A stretch of DNA of 32,864 nucleotides, taken from NCBI GenBank assembly GCA_003550305.1, contig QKYT01000112.1, positions 199,368 to 232,231 of the forward strand, read 5' to 3'. The notes under the pieces are model-generated. The model was given only the letters and a program-made list of their open reading frames with translations. It did not search any database and was not told the origin of the DNA. Made by a program: the position numbers and the translations under genes. Numbering within the stretch: position 1 is the first letter of the stretch; each line of letters begins with the position of its first letter. Positions 12,077 through 22,954 of the stretch are shown in pieces. The stretch comes from Glomus cerebriforme. Taxonomy: Eukaryota > Glomeromycota > Glomeromycetes > Glomerales > Glomeraceae.

Positions 12077-12880
12077 ACAAAATCCTATATAATATATATA
12101 TTTGAATATTGCTAGAAAAATGATCACATTTTTGAGTTTTTACATAATAGCAATTTTGGACAAATTTGTCTACAATCTTATTGTAAATTTAGTAATCTAA
12201 TTTTTAACATATAAATCATATAATAATTTATTAAATCTTTATTTGTATAATAATATTTATAGTATTTTTATAAAATTTTTAATATTATTACTATATATGT
12301 TATTTTAAATATCAATCTAGAGTAAATAATCTAATGGATTGATCTGAAATATTCAGGTCAGGTCACAATCCAATCTGATCTGAATTTTTTAATTAAAAAT
12401 ATTTAAAACATTCTATCTTTGTGAATATTAATCCTATTAAGATAAAATAACTACTATTAGATTTATCTTATTAAGATGAATCTAATAAACTATATTTTTT
12501 TCTTCTAGAATTACTAGTTATTAAAATACCAATTTTTGAGATTTTTTATTTTGATAAATATTGCTTTTATTTAGTTGTATTTATTACCATTAGATTTATG
12601 TTAATAAAATGAATTCTAAACTTAGGTGCTAAAAACCTTTCAGTTATGTGCTGAATCTCAAAATATTTTAGCATATACAAGTTACCAAAATCCCGATGCT
12701 AAAATCCCAAATTATTGCCAAAATTCTAAAATCCCTTATTATTTAAAAACAAAATTAAAAAAACTTTTCTTTAAAAAATAAATGCGTTCTCTAAAAAAAA
12801 ATATATATTATTATAATATTATTTAAAAAATGAAATTAAAAAAAATCTAAAAAAAATTAATATATTTTAAAAATAAAATG
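12077..12880. other. AT-rich intergenic
   Basis: No gene seen. A small hairpin at about 12454-12487 pairs ATTAGATTTATCTTA with TTAAGATGAATCTAAT. A patch at about 12340-12390 (CAATCTGATCTGAAT) resembles the subterminal motif of the element at 4021-5260 and may be a fragment of it. Confidence 0.4.
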
Positions 12881-12884
12881 GCTT

Positions 12885-13015
12885 TGAAGACAAAAAACTT
12901 GAATTTTGATAAGAGGTTTCTTTAGACTTTTTCATTTCTTTTTATAATGTTACTAATATTTTATTTTTCTATTCTTTTATAGATTCTGATTTCTAAACTA
13001 TTCCAGACACAGTTA
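12885..13015 (+). repeat. Isolated plus-strand exon/intron-like module
   Basis: On the plus strand a segment ending in AGAG is followed by a GTTTCTTTAG donor-like site, a GTTACTAAT branch-like sequence, a long pyrimidine tract and CTTTTATAG, then ATTCTGATTTC. This is the layout of the minus-strand modules just to the right, in the opposite orientation. It may be the inverted outer end of that array. Confidence 0.4.
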
Positions 13016-13479
13016 CATTAGCAAAATTTTAAGGTGCAGAACTGCGCAATTTTGCAGTATAAAAATTTGCACAGTTCTGTGAAACTGTTAACATGTATCA
13101 AAGAAAAAAGGTAAAAAAATTTGCACAAATCTTCAAGAGTCAAAGATAAATCTGCAAAATATTTTAGTTATATATTTTATTCATATTACTTTTCAGTTGT
13201 ATAATGTAATTTATACTTTATTAATTTTATTAATTATAGTTAAATATATTTACAAATTAAACTACAAAAAAAACTAAGTTTTTATTCTTCGATTTTTTCT
13301 TTATATATTATTAATAGTTTAAACATAGTTCCAATTAGTTTAATTTCAACAAATAACTATTAAATATCTGGCAAAATCTATAAATAAAAAATTTAAAGTT
13401 TCATAATTAAAAGTTGCAAATATACTTGATTTCAATATATTCAGATATCCAATATTTTAGTATTTCTGATTTTTAAAAC

Positions 13480-15070
13480 CCAAAACTCATAAAAAGAAAT
13501 GTTAGTAAAATATCATTTAAAATAATTAAAAAAAACAAAATATTTCAAAGTTTTAGTACCTTTGAAATCCTCAATATCTTCACCTAAACTTATAAAGAAA
13601 AAAAAATGAAATGTTAGTTATATTTCATATTAAATAATAAAAAAAAGAAAATTTTGAAGGTATTTATTTACCTAATAAAGTTATTTTCATTAAAATTTCA
13701 CATACTCATACTTAGAAGAATCTATAAAGAAAAAAAATAATAAACATTAGTTATTAATGTTTGTTAAAAAAGAAATTAAAAAAAAATTTGAAGGTATTAT
13801 ACCATTGAAATTCTATAACCCATCCGAAAGAACCTACAAAAAAAAATAATAAAATGTTAGTTAGTAATATTTTGTTAAAAACAAAAAAAAAATAATAAAA
13901 TTTTTGAAGGTATTATATACTTTTAATTTGTAATATCACACATGGAATCTATAAAAGAAAAGTGAAGCATTAGTTGATATTTCATTAAAAAAAAACAAAT
14001 CTTCGAGAGTACTATTTACTTTCGAAAAAGTCACAAAGAATACCAGAACCTAAAAAAAAACTAATGAAATGTTAGTAAAAAGTTTTACTAAGAAAAATAA
14101 AAAAAATATATATATATTTTTTGAAGTTAACTTTCAAAATCCATAATACCAATGCCCAGAAACCTATAAAGAAAAAAATCAAAAATGTTAGTTTAAAATT
14201 TCAATAAAAAAATAATTTTTGAAGGTATTTATTTATTTTTGAAGTTTCTTATCTCCTGTCAGAAGAAATCTATAAAGAAAGAAAAATGAATGTTAGTTAT
14301 TAATCTTTTGTTAAATATAATAAAAGAAAGTTTTAAAACTTAACCTTCGAAATCTTATATATCTACATCATGGAACCTAAAAAAGAATATTAAAATTCTG
14401 AATTACTCAATTTTAGAATTTATAAAACAAAAAATAAATGAAATATTAGAAACAATCGTTAAAAAAAAACCTTTAAAAATGAAGGTAAATTTATTTTCAA
14501 AATTCTAGAAACCCACTCTAACAAAAAAACAGAATATTAGTTATTAATATTTCATTAAAAAAAATAATAATAAAATTTGAAGGTATACCTTTGAAGTACT
14601 ACTCAGAAGAACCTATAAAAGAAAAGGAAAAAATGTTAGTAAAATGTTTTATTAAAAAAAACAAAGTAGATAATTCTAACAAATCTTTAATTTTGAAGTT
14701 CAAGAAGTAAATCTGAAGCTGAAGTCTTACAAAAAAAAAAGAAATGTTACATTAATAATGTTTCTTTAATAAAAAAAATTATATTTTCTCCAATACAAAC
14801 CTTTGAAGTTCAGGTCAAATCTGAAGCTAAAGTCCTATAAAAAAGAAAAAAAATGTTACATTATTAACATTTCTTTAATAAAAAAAAATTTATATCTATC
14901 TCTTCCAATATAAACCTTCAAAGTTCAGGTTAAATTCCAAAGCTAAAGCCCTAATTTTTGAAGTCCAAGTCAAATTTAAATCTATAAGAAAAAAAGAATA
15001 TTACATTAGTAACATTTCTTTTAATATTTCTTTCCCTTTATTATAAACCTATTTTGAAGTCTCATACCTA
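13480..15070 (-). repeat. Tandem array of about 14 micro-exon/intron-like modules
   Basis: Read on the minus strand, about 14 imperfect units spaced roughly 100-130 bp repeat one layout. The acceptor is a long T tract ending TTTCTTTATAG. An exon-like segment of about 22-40 nt follows (for example GTTCTTTCGGATGGG, GTTCTGGTATTCTTTG, GTTCCATGATGTAG), usually ending TTCAAAG, TTCGAAG or TTTGAAG. The donor is GTATAATACC, GTACTAAAAC, GTTTATATTG or GTTAAGTT. The branch-like sequence is TTACTAACATTT or TAACTAACATT. On the plus strand the anchors are CTATAAAGAAA (13721, 14269), ATGTTAG and TTTGAAGGTA. Exon-like segments tend to end in a D/N-F-K/E-G reading, but lengths vary and stops occur, so no continuous protein is supported. 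No transposase or convincing TIR/TSD was found around it. Confidence 0.65.
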
Positions 15071-15294
15071 AAGAAGGATCCCGAACAATATATAAATAGG
15101 TAGGATTTGAGTTTGCTTATTGAATATAGAAAATTTTTACCTTTAGTGAGATTTTTTTTTGCTTATTTAAAGGTTTAAATTTAAAATAGTCAGTATTTTA
15201 TATGCGTAGCAGGACATGAATATATGAAATATGTTGTATAATATCAAATATTCTAAAAATATACCCCTTAAAATTAAAGACACGTAAAAAAATT

Positions 15295-15440
15295 AACATG
15301 TAAATTTAATACGTGACGGTGTAACAAAATCTAATCTATTTTTATATGTGACAGTATAACAAAAATTAATCTATTTTTATACGTGATTGTGCAATGAAAT
15401 TATATATGATCGCATAATAAACTTTTACGTGACAAAGTCT
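15295..15440 (+). repeat. 35-bp tandem repeat with ACGTGA motifs
   Basis: Units beginning ACGTGACGGTGTAAC, ATGTGACAGTATAAC and ACGTGATTGTGCAAT lie at 15311, 15346 and 15381, exactly 35 bp apart. A looser ACGTGACAAAG lies at 15427. A good TATA-type sequence, ATATATAAAAG, lies just downstream at about 15475 on the plus strand, so the block could be promoter-like; no gene starts close behind it. Confidence 0.55.
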
Positions 15441-15689
15441 AAAATGTATACGCATCTGTGTAATACCAAAAATGATATATAAAAGTTGAAAACAGAAGAA
15501 GTAGGAGAGAGGAAGGGAAAATAAGTATTTTTCTTTCTCCAAATTTTTGTTTTTACAATATCATTTCTGAATCAATCATTAAAAAGTCGCATCTATTTTA
15601 CTTAGTAACTTTTTTACAATTTTTGATATTTTTTTATAGTAAAATTTGACATTTTTTAACTTTTGTATACTTTTAAAATTTGAATATTA

Positions 15690-16070
15690 TATTTTAATTA
15701 ATCTCAAAAAATAGGTTATNAATGCCGATTTTGAGTTTAATATAAAGAAACTGCTAAAATNCAAAATCNGANNGAATACAAAAGTTAATTGTGAGTCTTA
15801 ACTATTTATTATATACTTTTGAAATTTGAATATTATGTGTAATTTTATTTGCTCTACAACTTTACTTAATCTCAAAAAGTAAGTTTTGAATGCTAATTTT
15901 GAGTTTAATATAGAAAAACTGCTAAAAATACAAAATCAGAATATGAAAGTTAATTGTGAGCCTTAACTATCTGTTATATACTTTTGAAATTTAAATATTA
16001 TGTGTAATTTTATTTACTTTACAACTTTATTTAATCTCATAAAGTAGGTTTTAAATGCCGATTTTGAGTT
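15690..16070 (+). repeat. About 166-bp tandem repeat, interrupted by the MULE
   Basis: Three units with TGAGTTTAATATA-type cores begin at 15724, 15892 and 16057, spaced 168 and 165 bp. The third unit is cut after ATTTTGAGTT at 16070 and resumes at 20657 as TTTTGAGTTTAATATAG, so the MULE at 16071-20656 inserted into it. Ns occur in the first unit. Confidence 0.8.
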
Positions 16071-16443
16071 GAGTGATACAAAAAGTTGTAGAGTAGGGTT
16101 AACATATTGAGTTTTGTATGGTCATGTGAAATGATTTACAACTGAGTATGATTTGTAAAACTACTACTGAGTATGCATGTATTACAAAACTATCTAGTAA
16201 CCTGATAATTAATCATAATACAACTATATAAAGTAAAAAAAAATTTTCGTATTAAAATGCCATATATTGAAACTCACGTTGAACACTTGTTTTTCCAAAG
16301 CACTCTTCATTTACAAATAACTTTTATGTATAAATACCTTTTACTGTATTTTGCATTGAACAATTTTTTTTTAAAGAAATATTTTTCATCTACAAAAAAA
16401 TTTTTGTGACAAAATACCTTTTCCCAAAACTTACGTTAAACAA

Positions 16444-19400
16444 ATGTCATCCATAGATACTAATTTTGTTAATGAGGGTGATATTATTTATGAAGAGGAT
16501 CTTTATATGGAGGTAACTTTATTTTATGTATATTTTATATAATTTTAAACNTATAATTTTAAAGTAAACTATATAATAATAAACTGCTATATTGTATATT
16601 TTAGCCAAATGATATATCTTCGCCTGAACTTGAAGATAATGAAATATATATTACAAAATCTATGACTATTAAAATGATTATTCACTCATTAACACTAATT
16701 GAATATCCACCAACAAGTGAGGAAGGTGTTGCAATTATTTATCATATTCAAGGATGAAATGATAAAGAAGCGGCATTTACAGATGTAAATATTAATGTTA
16801 ACGTTAGAATTATAATAAAAATACATGAATAATAATTATTAATTTGCAATTTTAAAGATTCAATATTTTATGGATAGGCCTTGTAGTGGAAATAATACAA
16901 TTTGTTCTTATCTTGGCGATGTTGCTGTAACAAAAAAAGATAAAACCTATCAAGAACTAAAAATGTACAAATTTGCCGATTAGAAATTTAAGGAAATGGA
17001 ATATGAAACAGTACATCACTAAATTTTCAAGAAGTCCAATGATCATTGCTGCTCAAAAATGTAAAATTTATGTTAAGAATTTAACGTAAATTTGACATTT
17101 AAAGTGTTCAATTACTGTCAGATGACAAGTACATTCATTGGATAGTATATTTATCATGCTTATAAACAGTAATTGGATGATTTTATTTTATAATAGTTAA
17201 TTTGTAGATTTTTTTTTAAAAAATCATATATTTTTTGGTTTTTATTGAATAAATAAAATTAGTTTAGTACATAATTAAAAAAAAATCAAATAGTCTAATT
17301 GTTGGAGTGTAAGATAATTGTAAGATATATTATTAAAAATATATTCAGTTCGATTCCTTATATAAACAAAAAAAAGAATTTTTATTAAATACATCAGTAT
17401 CATGTATAACTAACGGTCTGTGGACGTTCATTATTAACATTCAACCTACAGAGGGTCTGACAATAAATAGTCAGTGGACATTCTGTCCATTGATGGTTAT
17501 CGGACCTCTTGAAAACTTAGTGATGTAGATTCTGATTCATATTTAAAAATAAATAAGAAATTATCTGCAAATAACATAAAAAATAATACATTTGTATAAG
17601 TATTATTTGCGTAACTTTATCTGCTGCATATTTTTTTTTGCATAGCTAATATGCTGAATTTTTTAGCACATATCTGGCAGCATATAAAACTAAATGCCGA
17701 TATGTACAAAATGGAATGCAATGTACTAGAAAACCTGTACTAAAATGTTTATGATGGCATGATGAAACAATTCTATCAACTTATTTTATTAGTTGTGCTG
17801 GATGGAAACCAAATTAAAAGTTTTATCGATTTATTAGTTTTAAAGAAAATATAGATATAAGTTTGCTTCGCTAACTTTTAAATGGACTATATGAGGTTAG
17901 ATATAATTATTAAATTGAATTTTTTATTATACTTATTTAATTTACTTGAAATATATCTAGGGGGAATCAAATGAACCAGTAAATAATTGTTTTACAGTAT
18001 TGCCTAATAGTTCAAAGAAAACACTGTCATAAGTATTAAATAATGATTAAATATTTATTGATTATTTAAAGTTTATTATTAAATTATTAACTATGAATTA
18101 TTTATTTTTATTATATGAATTATTTATTTTTATTGATAGCATATCCTCATTATGCAGAAAATATAATTAAACAGGATTCTATTATTCAAAGAAAATGTGA
18201 AGTCAAGTATTTCAAAATAGTACCAATTGATACAGAAAATTGTCCATATATCATTCTTGTATCAAAGGGTATTCATTCTCATTCACCACCTCCACCAAAT
18301 CATGTACCAATTTCTATTCATTCTCAATTGCAAGAATTAATTCATCAAGCAGATACTAATGTAACAGATATTATACCAACACAAATTATAACAGGTAATT
18401 ATTTATACATATATATATTTATTATTTAAATTTTAAATTTTAGTTTTTATTCTTTTTAATTTTATTTAAATGAAAATTAAAATTTATTTTTTTATTTATT
18501 TATTAGAAAATCTTATTAAAACTTATTTTGGAACTGACTATCTTGCTAAAATGCATACCTCTTTAAATAATGCTAATCGTCTTCAGTATTATGTTAATAA
18601 AATTCAAAAAGAAATTAATCCATAAGGATATGGACTTTTTGGTGTTGTATATAATTACTCCTGTAATATTGATAATTTTTGTGATTATGTAAAACGTTTA
18701 TGTAAATATTTATTTAACAATTTAAAATCTTATTAAATTTTTAATTAATAATTTATTTCTTANATTTTTATTCTTAGAATTTTTTGAAGATAAACATATA
18801 ATGATTATTTGCACTACTTCAGAACAACTAATTGAATGGACAAAGTNTAAACACTTTCAAATTGATATGTTTTATAAGCGTGTAGCAGGTGAAATGAATG
18901 AATTTGAAATTAATTATTATAATACTGAACATAATTTGAGTAAGTTTTTTTTTATTAGATATTTGTTGAATTTTAAAATCATAAAATAACGTAAATACTG
19001 CCTTAAAAAAATTTTTATTAATTAAAATTTTATTTTTAGTTCTTACTTTTACTCAAATTTTTACTAATTGTGCAACAACTATTACATATAAAAAAATTTT
19101 TAATGCATTATTTAACCTTATACTTGAATTAACAGATTTATTACTTCAATTCAAACATATTCACAGATCTGGTTGGAGTTGTATCATTGCAGACTTAGAT
19201 TATGCACATGCAAAGGGTCTTGGATTAGCTTTAAATAAAATAGATACAACAAAAGACTGGGAGGAACACCTAGTAAATATTTTTAAATCTTATCAAATGC
19301 ACTATAAATATTATATTATTTTATTATTTAGGAAAATTTGCAAAAAAAGATATGATGATGTTGTAATAAGTGATATGTATGCACTTCTTATAGCTGAATC

Positions 19401-20252
19401 ACAAGATAAAATCAAAAAAATATTTGATAAAATTCAAAAAGCTAAAGAAAATACTGTGGATTAGTGAGCTTTTAATATATTTTTTTTAATGAATAATTTT
19501 TATTAAATAATATTATTTTTTATAAATTAGGTTATATTCTATAAACAAAAATGGATGATTGCATCATTGAACAAATGTATGTCCAAAATTGATAATGAGA
19601 TTTGGATAACATTCCCTAATAATACTAATGCTGCTGAAGCTGCTCATGCTTTGAGTAATCATCATGAAAAAAATCTAAAACTTATTACAGCAATTTTACA
19701 GTAAGTAATTGTACTTAATTATTAATTTATTATTTATTTTAAAGTAATTAATAATTTATTTTTATAATAGAGAGCGTAAATTGGACAAGGAGAGATTTAC
19801 TTTAATTCATATACATCAAAAATACAATATGCCAAATCGAGGTCGTGATAAAAAGCCAATTTTTCGTAATGTTCAATCTAATAAATGTAAAGGTAATATT
19901 AAAAATTAAAAAAAAGTTATGTATTTTAATTTATTAAACTTATTTATATATTATTAGCTAATGCACAAGCTAAAAATCAAATACTCCTGCAAAATGCAAA
20001 TGTATAAATTCTAGTAAAAAGAAATTCACAAGAATCATCACAATTCATTCTGATTCTGAGGATGATTGTAATGTTAATAATAGGGTTGATAAGAAAAATA
20101 TTTTAAATTTTAATGAACTTGAATGACGGAAGAAAGATTTGGTTTTAAAGGAGCGTGAACTTGCTTTAAGAGAACGAGAAGCTAAAATTCGTGTAATGGA
20201 ATTGAATAATCTTGAAAAGAAGTGTGAATTAGAAATAGAAATTAGAAAATGA
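16444..20252 (+). pseudogene. MULE-type transposase, broken
   Basis: Multi-exon DDE transposase gene of the parent MULE. Early exons are 16444-16512 (starts MSSIDTNFVN), 16605-16784 and 16858-17013; the last continues at 17528 beyond the nested MITE. A Cys-rich segment (CRYVQNGMQCTRKPVLKC) follows near 17700. The exon at 18140-18394 contains CEVKYFKIVPIDTENCPYI and HSHSPPPP, resembling the WRKY/GCM-like zinc finger that precedes MULE domains. The catalytic domain shows FQIDMFYKRVAG (Asp at 18864-18866), CIIADLDYAHAKGLGLAL (Asp at 19192-19194) and NNTNAAEAAH (Glu at 19636-19638). The C-terminus is a basic coiled coil (KERELALREREAKIRVMEL) ending at TGA 20250-20252. Damage: TGA at 16755, TAG at 16981, a stop after KEINP near 18624, frameshifts around 17800 and 19340-19470, and the MITE insertion. 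The DDE codons survive. No functional protein is expected. Confidence 0.85.
17012..17527. mobile_element. Nested Tc1/mariner-type MITE, TA target duplication
   Basis: The 512-bp element 17014-17525 starts CATCACTAAATTTTCAAGA and ends in its inverted counterpart CTTGAAAACTTAGTGATG, flanked on both sides by TA. Removing it rejoins the transposase frame from ...EYETV to DSDSY without a shift, which confirms the boundaries and the 2-bp duplication. It has no coding capacity. It contains a small internal hairpin (AGTGGACA against TGTCCATT near 17472). Confidence 0.88.
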
Positions 20253-20665
20253 AATTATATTAGATATTACATTTACATCTTAAATTTCCTATATACATGT
20301 TGATTTACTGTATATCATGTAATTAAATGCAATTGTTTTCTAATAAATATAGCAAAATTTGGTTTATTAATTTTTTTTTTATAATAAAATCATTCAGAAA
20401 AGTTTAATGCAAAAAAATTTTTATTAATCCAAAATGCCAATTGGTTTTCTTTTTAATATTACTAAAATACTAAACTAAACTATTTATAATAAATTTTACA
20501 ATTGAATATATTAAATGTTTAAGTATTTATACAATACACATTTCAAAAATTAATATACATACTGTTGAATATAAAAATTTTTATATGCTATACTCAACTT
20601 TTAATGATATACTCTACTCAATATCTTGACCCTACTCTACAATTTTTATCTTACCGTTTTGAGTT

Positions 20666-20875
20666 TAATATAGAAAAACTACAAATTTTACTTAATATAT
20701 ATTAGTCACAAAACAGTTTGCTTAGTAGAACCAAATTTTCTTAAGTCATAATGAGAGTTTACTTAGCAGTGTTGAAAATAGTTTGCTTATTAATCATAGT
20801 AAACTTTAAAATTTTCATCTGACCTATACATAGATTGTTCGGGGTCTTACTGCAATAATTATATTTTTATGTTTT
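20666..20875. other. Spacer between two elements
   Basis: Continuation of the 166-bp repeat flank, then AT-rich sequence with repeated TTTGCTTA motifs. No gene seen. Confidence 0.4.
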
Positions 20876-20989
20876 GAAAATTGCTAAACATTATCTGGGT
20901 GATTGTCACCTGGGTCTTTGATCACGTGGCAGATTTAATATTTTTGATTGGCCACATAATCGTGTCATATTTATTTGTATATCATTGAA

Positions 20990-21400
20990 TCTTATTTTCA
21001 GTATAGATTTATTTCCTCAGTTCTTTTTTTCTTTTATTTTTATTTCCAACTTATATTCTTATACTTTGTTTCTTACTAACTCTATTTTATTATTTTTAGG
21101 TCCTTTAGTCCTTCCGGTTCTGCAATTAAGGTTTAGTTATTTTTCACTTTACATTTTGTTTTTTACTCTTTTTTTTTATTTTTTTTTATTTATTTGTTTT
21201 TATTGTTTTTGTTTCATATTTTATATTTCATTTTTTCACTAATTTTATTTTATTTTTTTTTAAATCTTTTAGTTCTTTTGATTTTACAATTAATAAAGGT
21301 ATGTTTTTTATTTATTATTTATTTTTTTTTTATTGTTTTTATCTTATATTTTATTTCTTACTAACTTTATTTTTTTTTACTTTATAGTTTTATTTTTACT
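20990..21400 (+). repeat. Exon/intron-like modules inside copy A
   Basis: Three T-rich segments end in acceptor-like AGs. Two have the strong branch-site form TTACTAAC about 20-25 nt upstream (near 21065 and 21360) and one has CACTAATTT. Between them lie short conserved exon-like segments (TCCTTCCGGTTCTGCAATTA and TTCTTTTGATTTTACAATTA) followed by donor-like GTTTAGTT or GTATGTTTTT. The same segments recur in copy B, where TTCTTTCGATTCTACAATTA and the AAAGGTATGTTT donor are conserved. Confidence 0.55.
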
Positions 21401-21544
21401 TGGCTTCCTATTATTATCTTTTACTACCTAACCTCCTATTATGATCATTTTTTTATTTTTTATCTCTCATCATTTTTCACTTCTATTACTTCTCATTATT
21501 CCATCCTTTTTGTCTTCTATCATTTTCTATTACATCTTTTCATT

Positions 21545-21900
21545 TTCCATTATCTCTTTTCTATTTACTTCCCATCACTCCTCTTTATCTCCCATCATTT
21601 CTCTTTGTCTTCCATCACTCCTCTTTATTTTCCATTACTCCTTTTTGTCTCCTATCATTCCACTTTGTCTCCCATCACTTCTCTTCATCTCCCATTATTC
21701 CTCTTTGTCTCTTATCATTCCTCTTTGTCTCCTATCTCTTCTCTTCATCTCCTATCACTCCTCTTTGTCTCCCATCACTCCTATCACTTCTCTTCATCTT
21801 CCCATCAATTCTTTTCATCTCCTATTGCTTCTTTTCATCTCTTATCACTTCTTTTCATCTCCAATCACTTCCTATTATTCCTTTTTACTCCCTTTCATTA
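21545..21900 (+). repeat. Pyrimidine-rich minisatellite in copy A
   Basis: Degenerate tandem repeat of about 20 bp (CCCATCACTCCTCTTTGTCT-type). It keeps several frames open and produces long Ser/Leu/His/Pro-rich translations that are not genes. Copy B has the matching array, read on the minus strand, at about 30060-30320. Confidence 0.85.
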
Positions 21901-22280
21901 CTTTCTATTACTCCATTGTTATTTTATTTTTTTATTAGCATCTTTCTTCTTGATCATTATAATTTACTTATCTTTTTTATTTATTGTTATTATTTCTTTT
22001 ATTTGTATCACTTCATTAAAAATAAATAAAATCATAAATGTGTGACTTTTAAATTTTAAAAAATTTTATTAGATAAGATTATTTTGAATAAATGTTTGCA
22101 AAAAAAAATTTTTTTTAAATCTTTTATATAAAATTTAAGTTTAGCTGATCAAAAATTAGCTAAGTTAACCTATATATCATGTGACATATTTGAAAAAAAA
22201 ATCCCAGATGATGATCACCTAGGTGATAAGTACCCAGGTGACAATCATCCAGTCGATATTTAGCAATTTCTTTATATTTT

Positions 22281-22507
22281 TATATTTTTTTCAATTCTAA
22301 TCAAATACTTTTAACATATGATTTTTTCTATTGTTCTTCATTCAATTATATCATATCAAACCTGAATCAAACCTAAAAACCATAGTAATTATATTAAAAA
22401 TATTTTGCAAATAAAATTTGATGAATATTTTTTAAAAATTTTTTGCAGATAATTCATATAAAATTTAATAATTTAAATAAAATTAACATAAAAAAAAAGT
22501 AATTTAT
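22281..22507. other. Spacer, no gene seen
   Basis: AT-rich sequence between the TIR element and the third MITE copy. Confidence 0.4.
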
Positions 22508-22868
22508 CGCTATGGCGATGTATCGTCACCTATCATGTGACATATTATATCACGTGACTTATACTATATAATAATTTGTCACTCCTGCATCACACCGTAG
22601 TTTTTCATTTTTACTATTTATTCTAGGGACAGAATTTTTCTGTGATAAATACTATTTGTTATATATTATTTATCATATATTTAATTTTGCCCAAATTTTA
22701 TAACGCTGGCTAAAATATCCTTATTTGGATCTTAAGTAACGTTATACAATCCAAAAAGGCAATTTTATTTTTCTCAAAAATTAAAATTTTGGATTACGCA
22801 AGAATTCTAAAAAGGCAATTTCATCACAGAGCATTTAATTCTGGCCGGAATTATGAATCACGTGACAC
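22508..22868 (+). mobile_element. MITE family 1, copy 3, right end shortened
   Basis: Close relative of copy 2 with the same block order: CACGTGACTTATACTATA, TTCTAGGGACAGAATTTTTC, TAACGCTGGCTAAAATATCC, GGCCGGAATTATGAATCACG. It stops just after CACGTGACA on the right and lacks the outer GGCGATG part found in copy 2. The left end contains an extra CATGTGACATATTATAT. Confidence 0.82.
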
Positions 22869-22954
22869 TAGTCAGGCTCAGACTGTGATATCATGAGTTT
22901 TACTTGTGTAAGGATTCATGCTGTGTACTTATCAACAAAAAAATAGCAAAAATA

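Larger units (their letters stand above)
16062..20665 (+). mobile_element. MULE (Mutator-like element) with 9-bp TSD
   Basis: The element is 16071-20656 (4586 bp). The 9-bp duplication TTTTGAGTT lies at 16062-16070 and 20657-20665. The ends are inverted, GAGTGATACAAAAAG on the left and CGGTAAGATAAAAA on the right (minus strand), each followed by the shared core TTGTAGAGTAGGG and then ATATTGAGT about 6 nt later. It holds a multi-exon transposase gene in the plus orientation. The empty site can be read directly from the flanking 166-bp tandem repeat, which makes the boundaries unusually secure. A smaller TA-flanked element is nested inside. Confidence 0.88.
20867..22280 (+). mobile_element. TIR element family 2, copy A, 9-bp TSD
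   Basis: The element is 20876-22271 (1396 bp). It begins GAAAATTGCTAAAC and ends with the inverse (GATATTTAGCAATTTCT). Nine bases outside, TTATGTTTT (20867-20875) and TTATATTTT (22272-22280), match at eight of nine positions. Subterminal 15-bp units of CTGGGTGATTGTCAC type are present, one at the left end and three at the right. The interior is first a set of exon/intron-like modules (20990-21400), then a minisatellite (about 21545-21900). No transposase is encoded, so it is non-autonomous; the 9-bp duplication suggests mobilisation by a Mutator-type enzyme. Copy B lies at 29721-30970 in the opposite orientation. Confidence 0.85.

Noticed and set aside
11832..12092. 86-codon plus-strand frame
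   Set aside because: Entirely within a MITE copy. The equivalent frame is not kept in the other two copies.
15470..15500. Strong TATA-type sequence ATATATAAAAG
   Set aside because: No gene begins within a reasonable distance on that strand, so I do not call a promoter separately.
21441..22045. Two overlapping frames with Ser/Leu/His-rich translation
   Set aside because: Both are products of the pyrimidine-rich minisatellite in copy A; different frames are open at once, as expected for a repeat.
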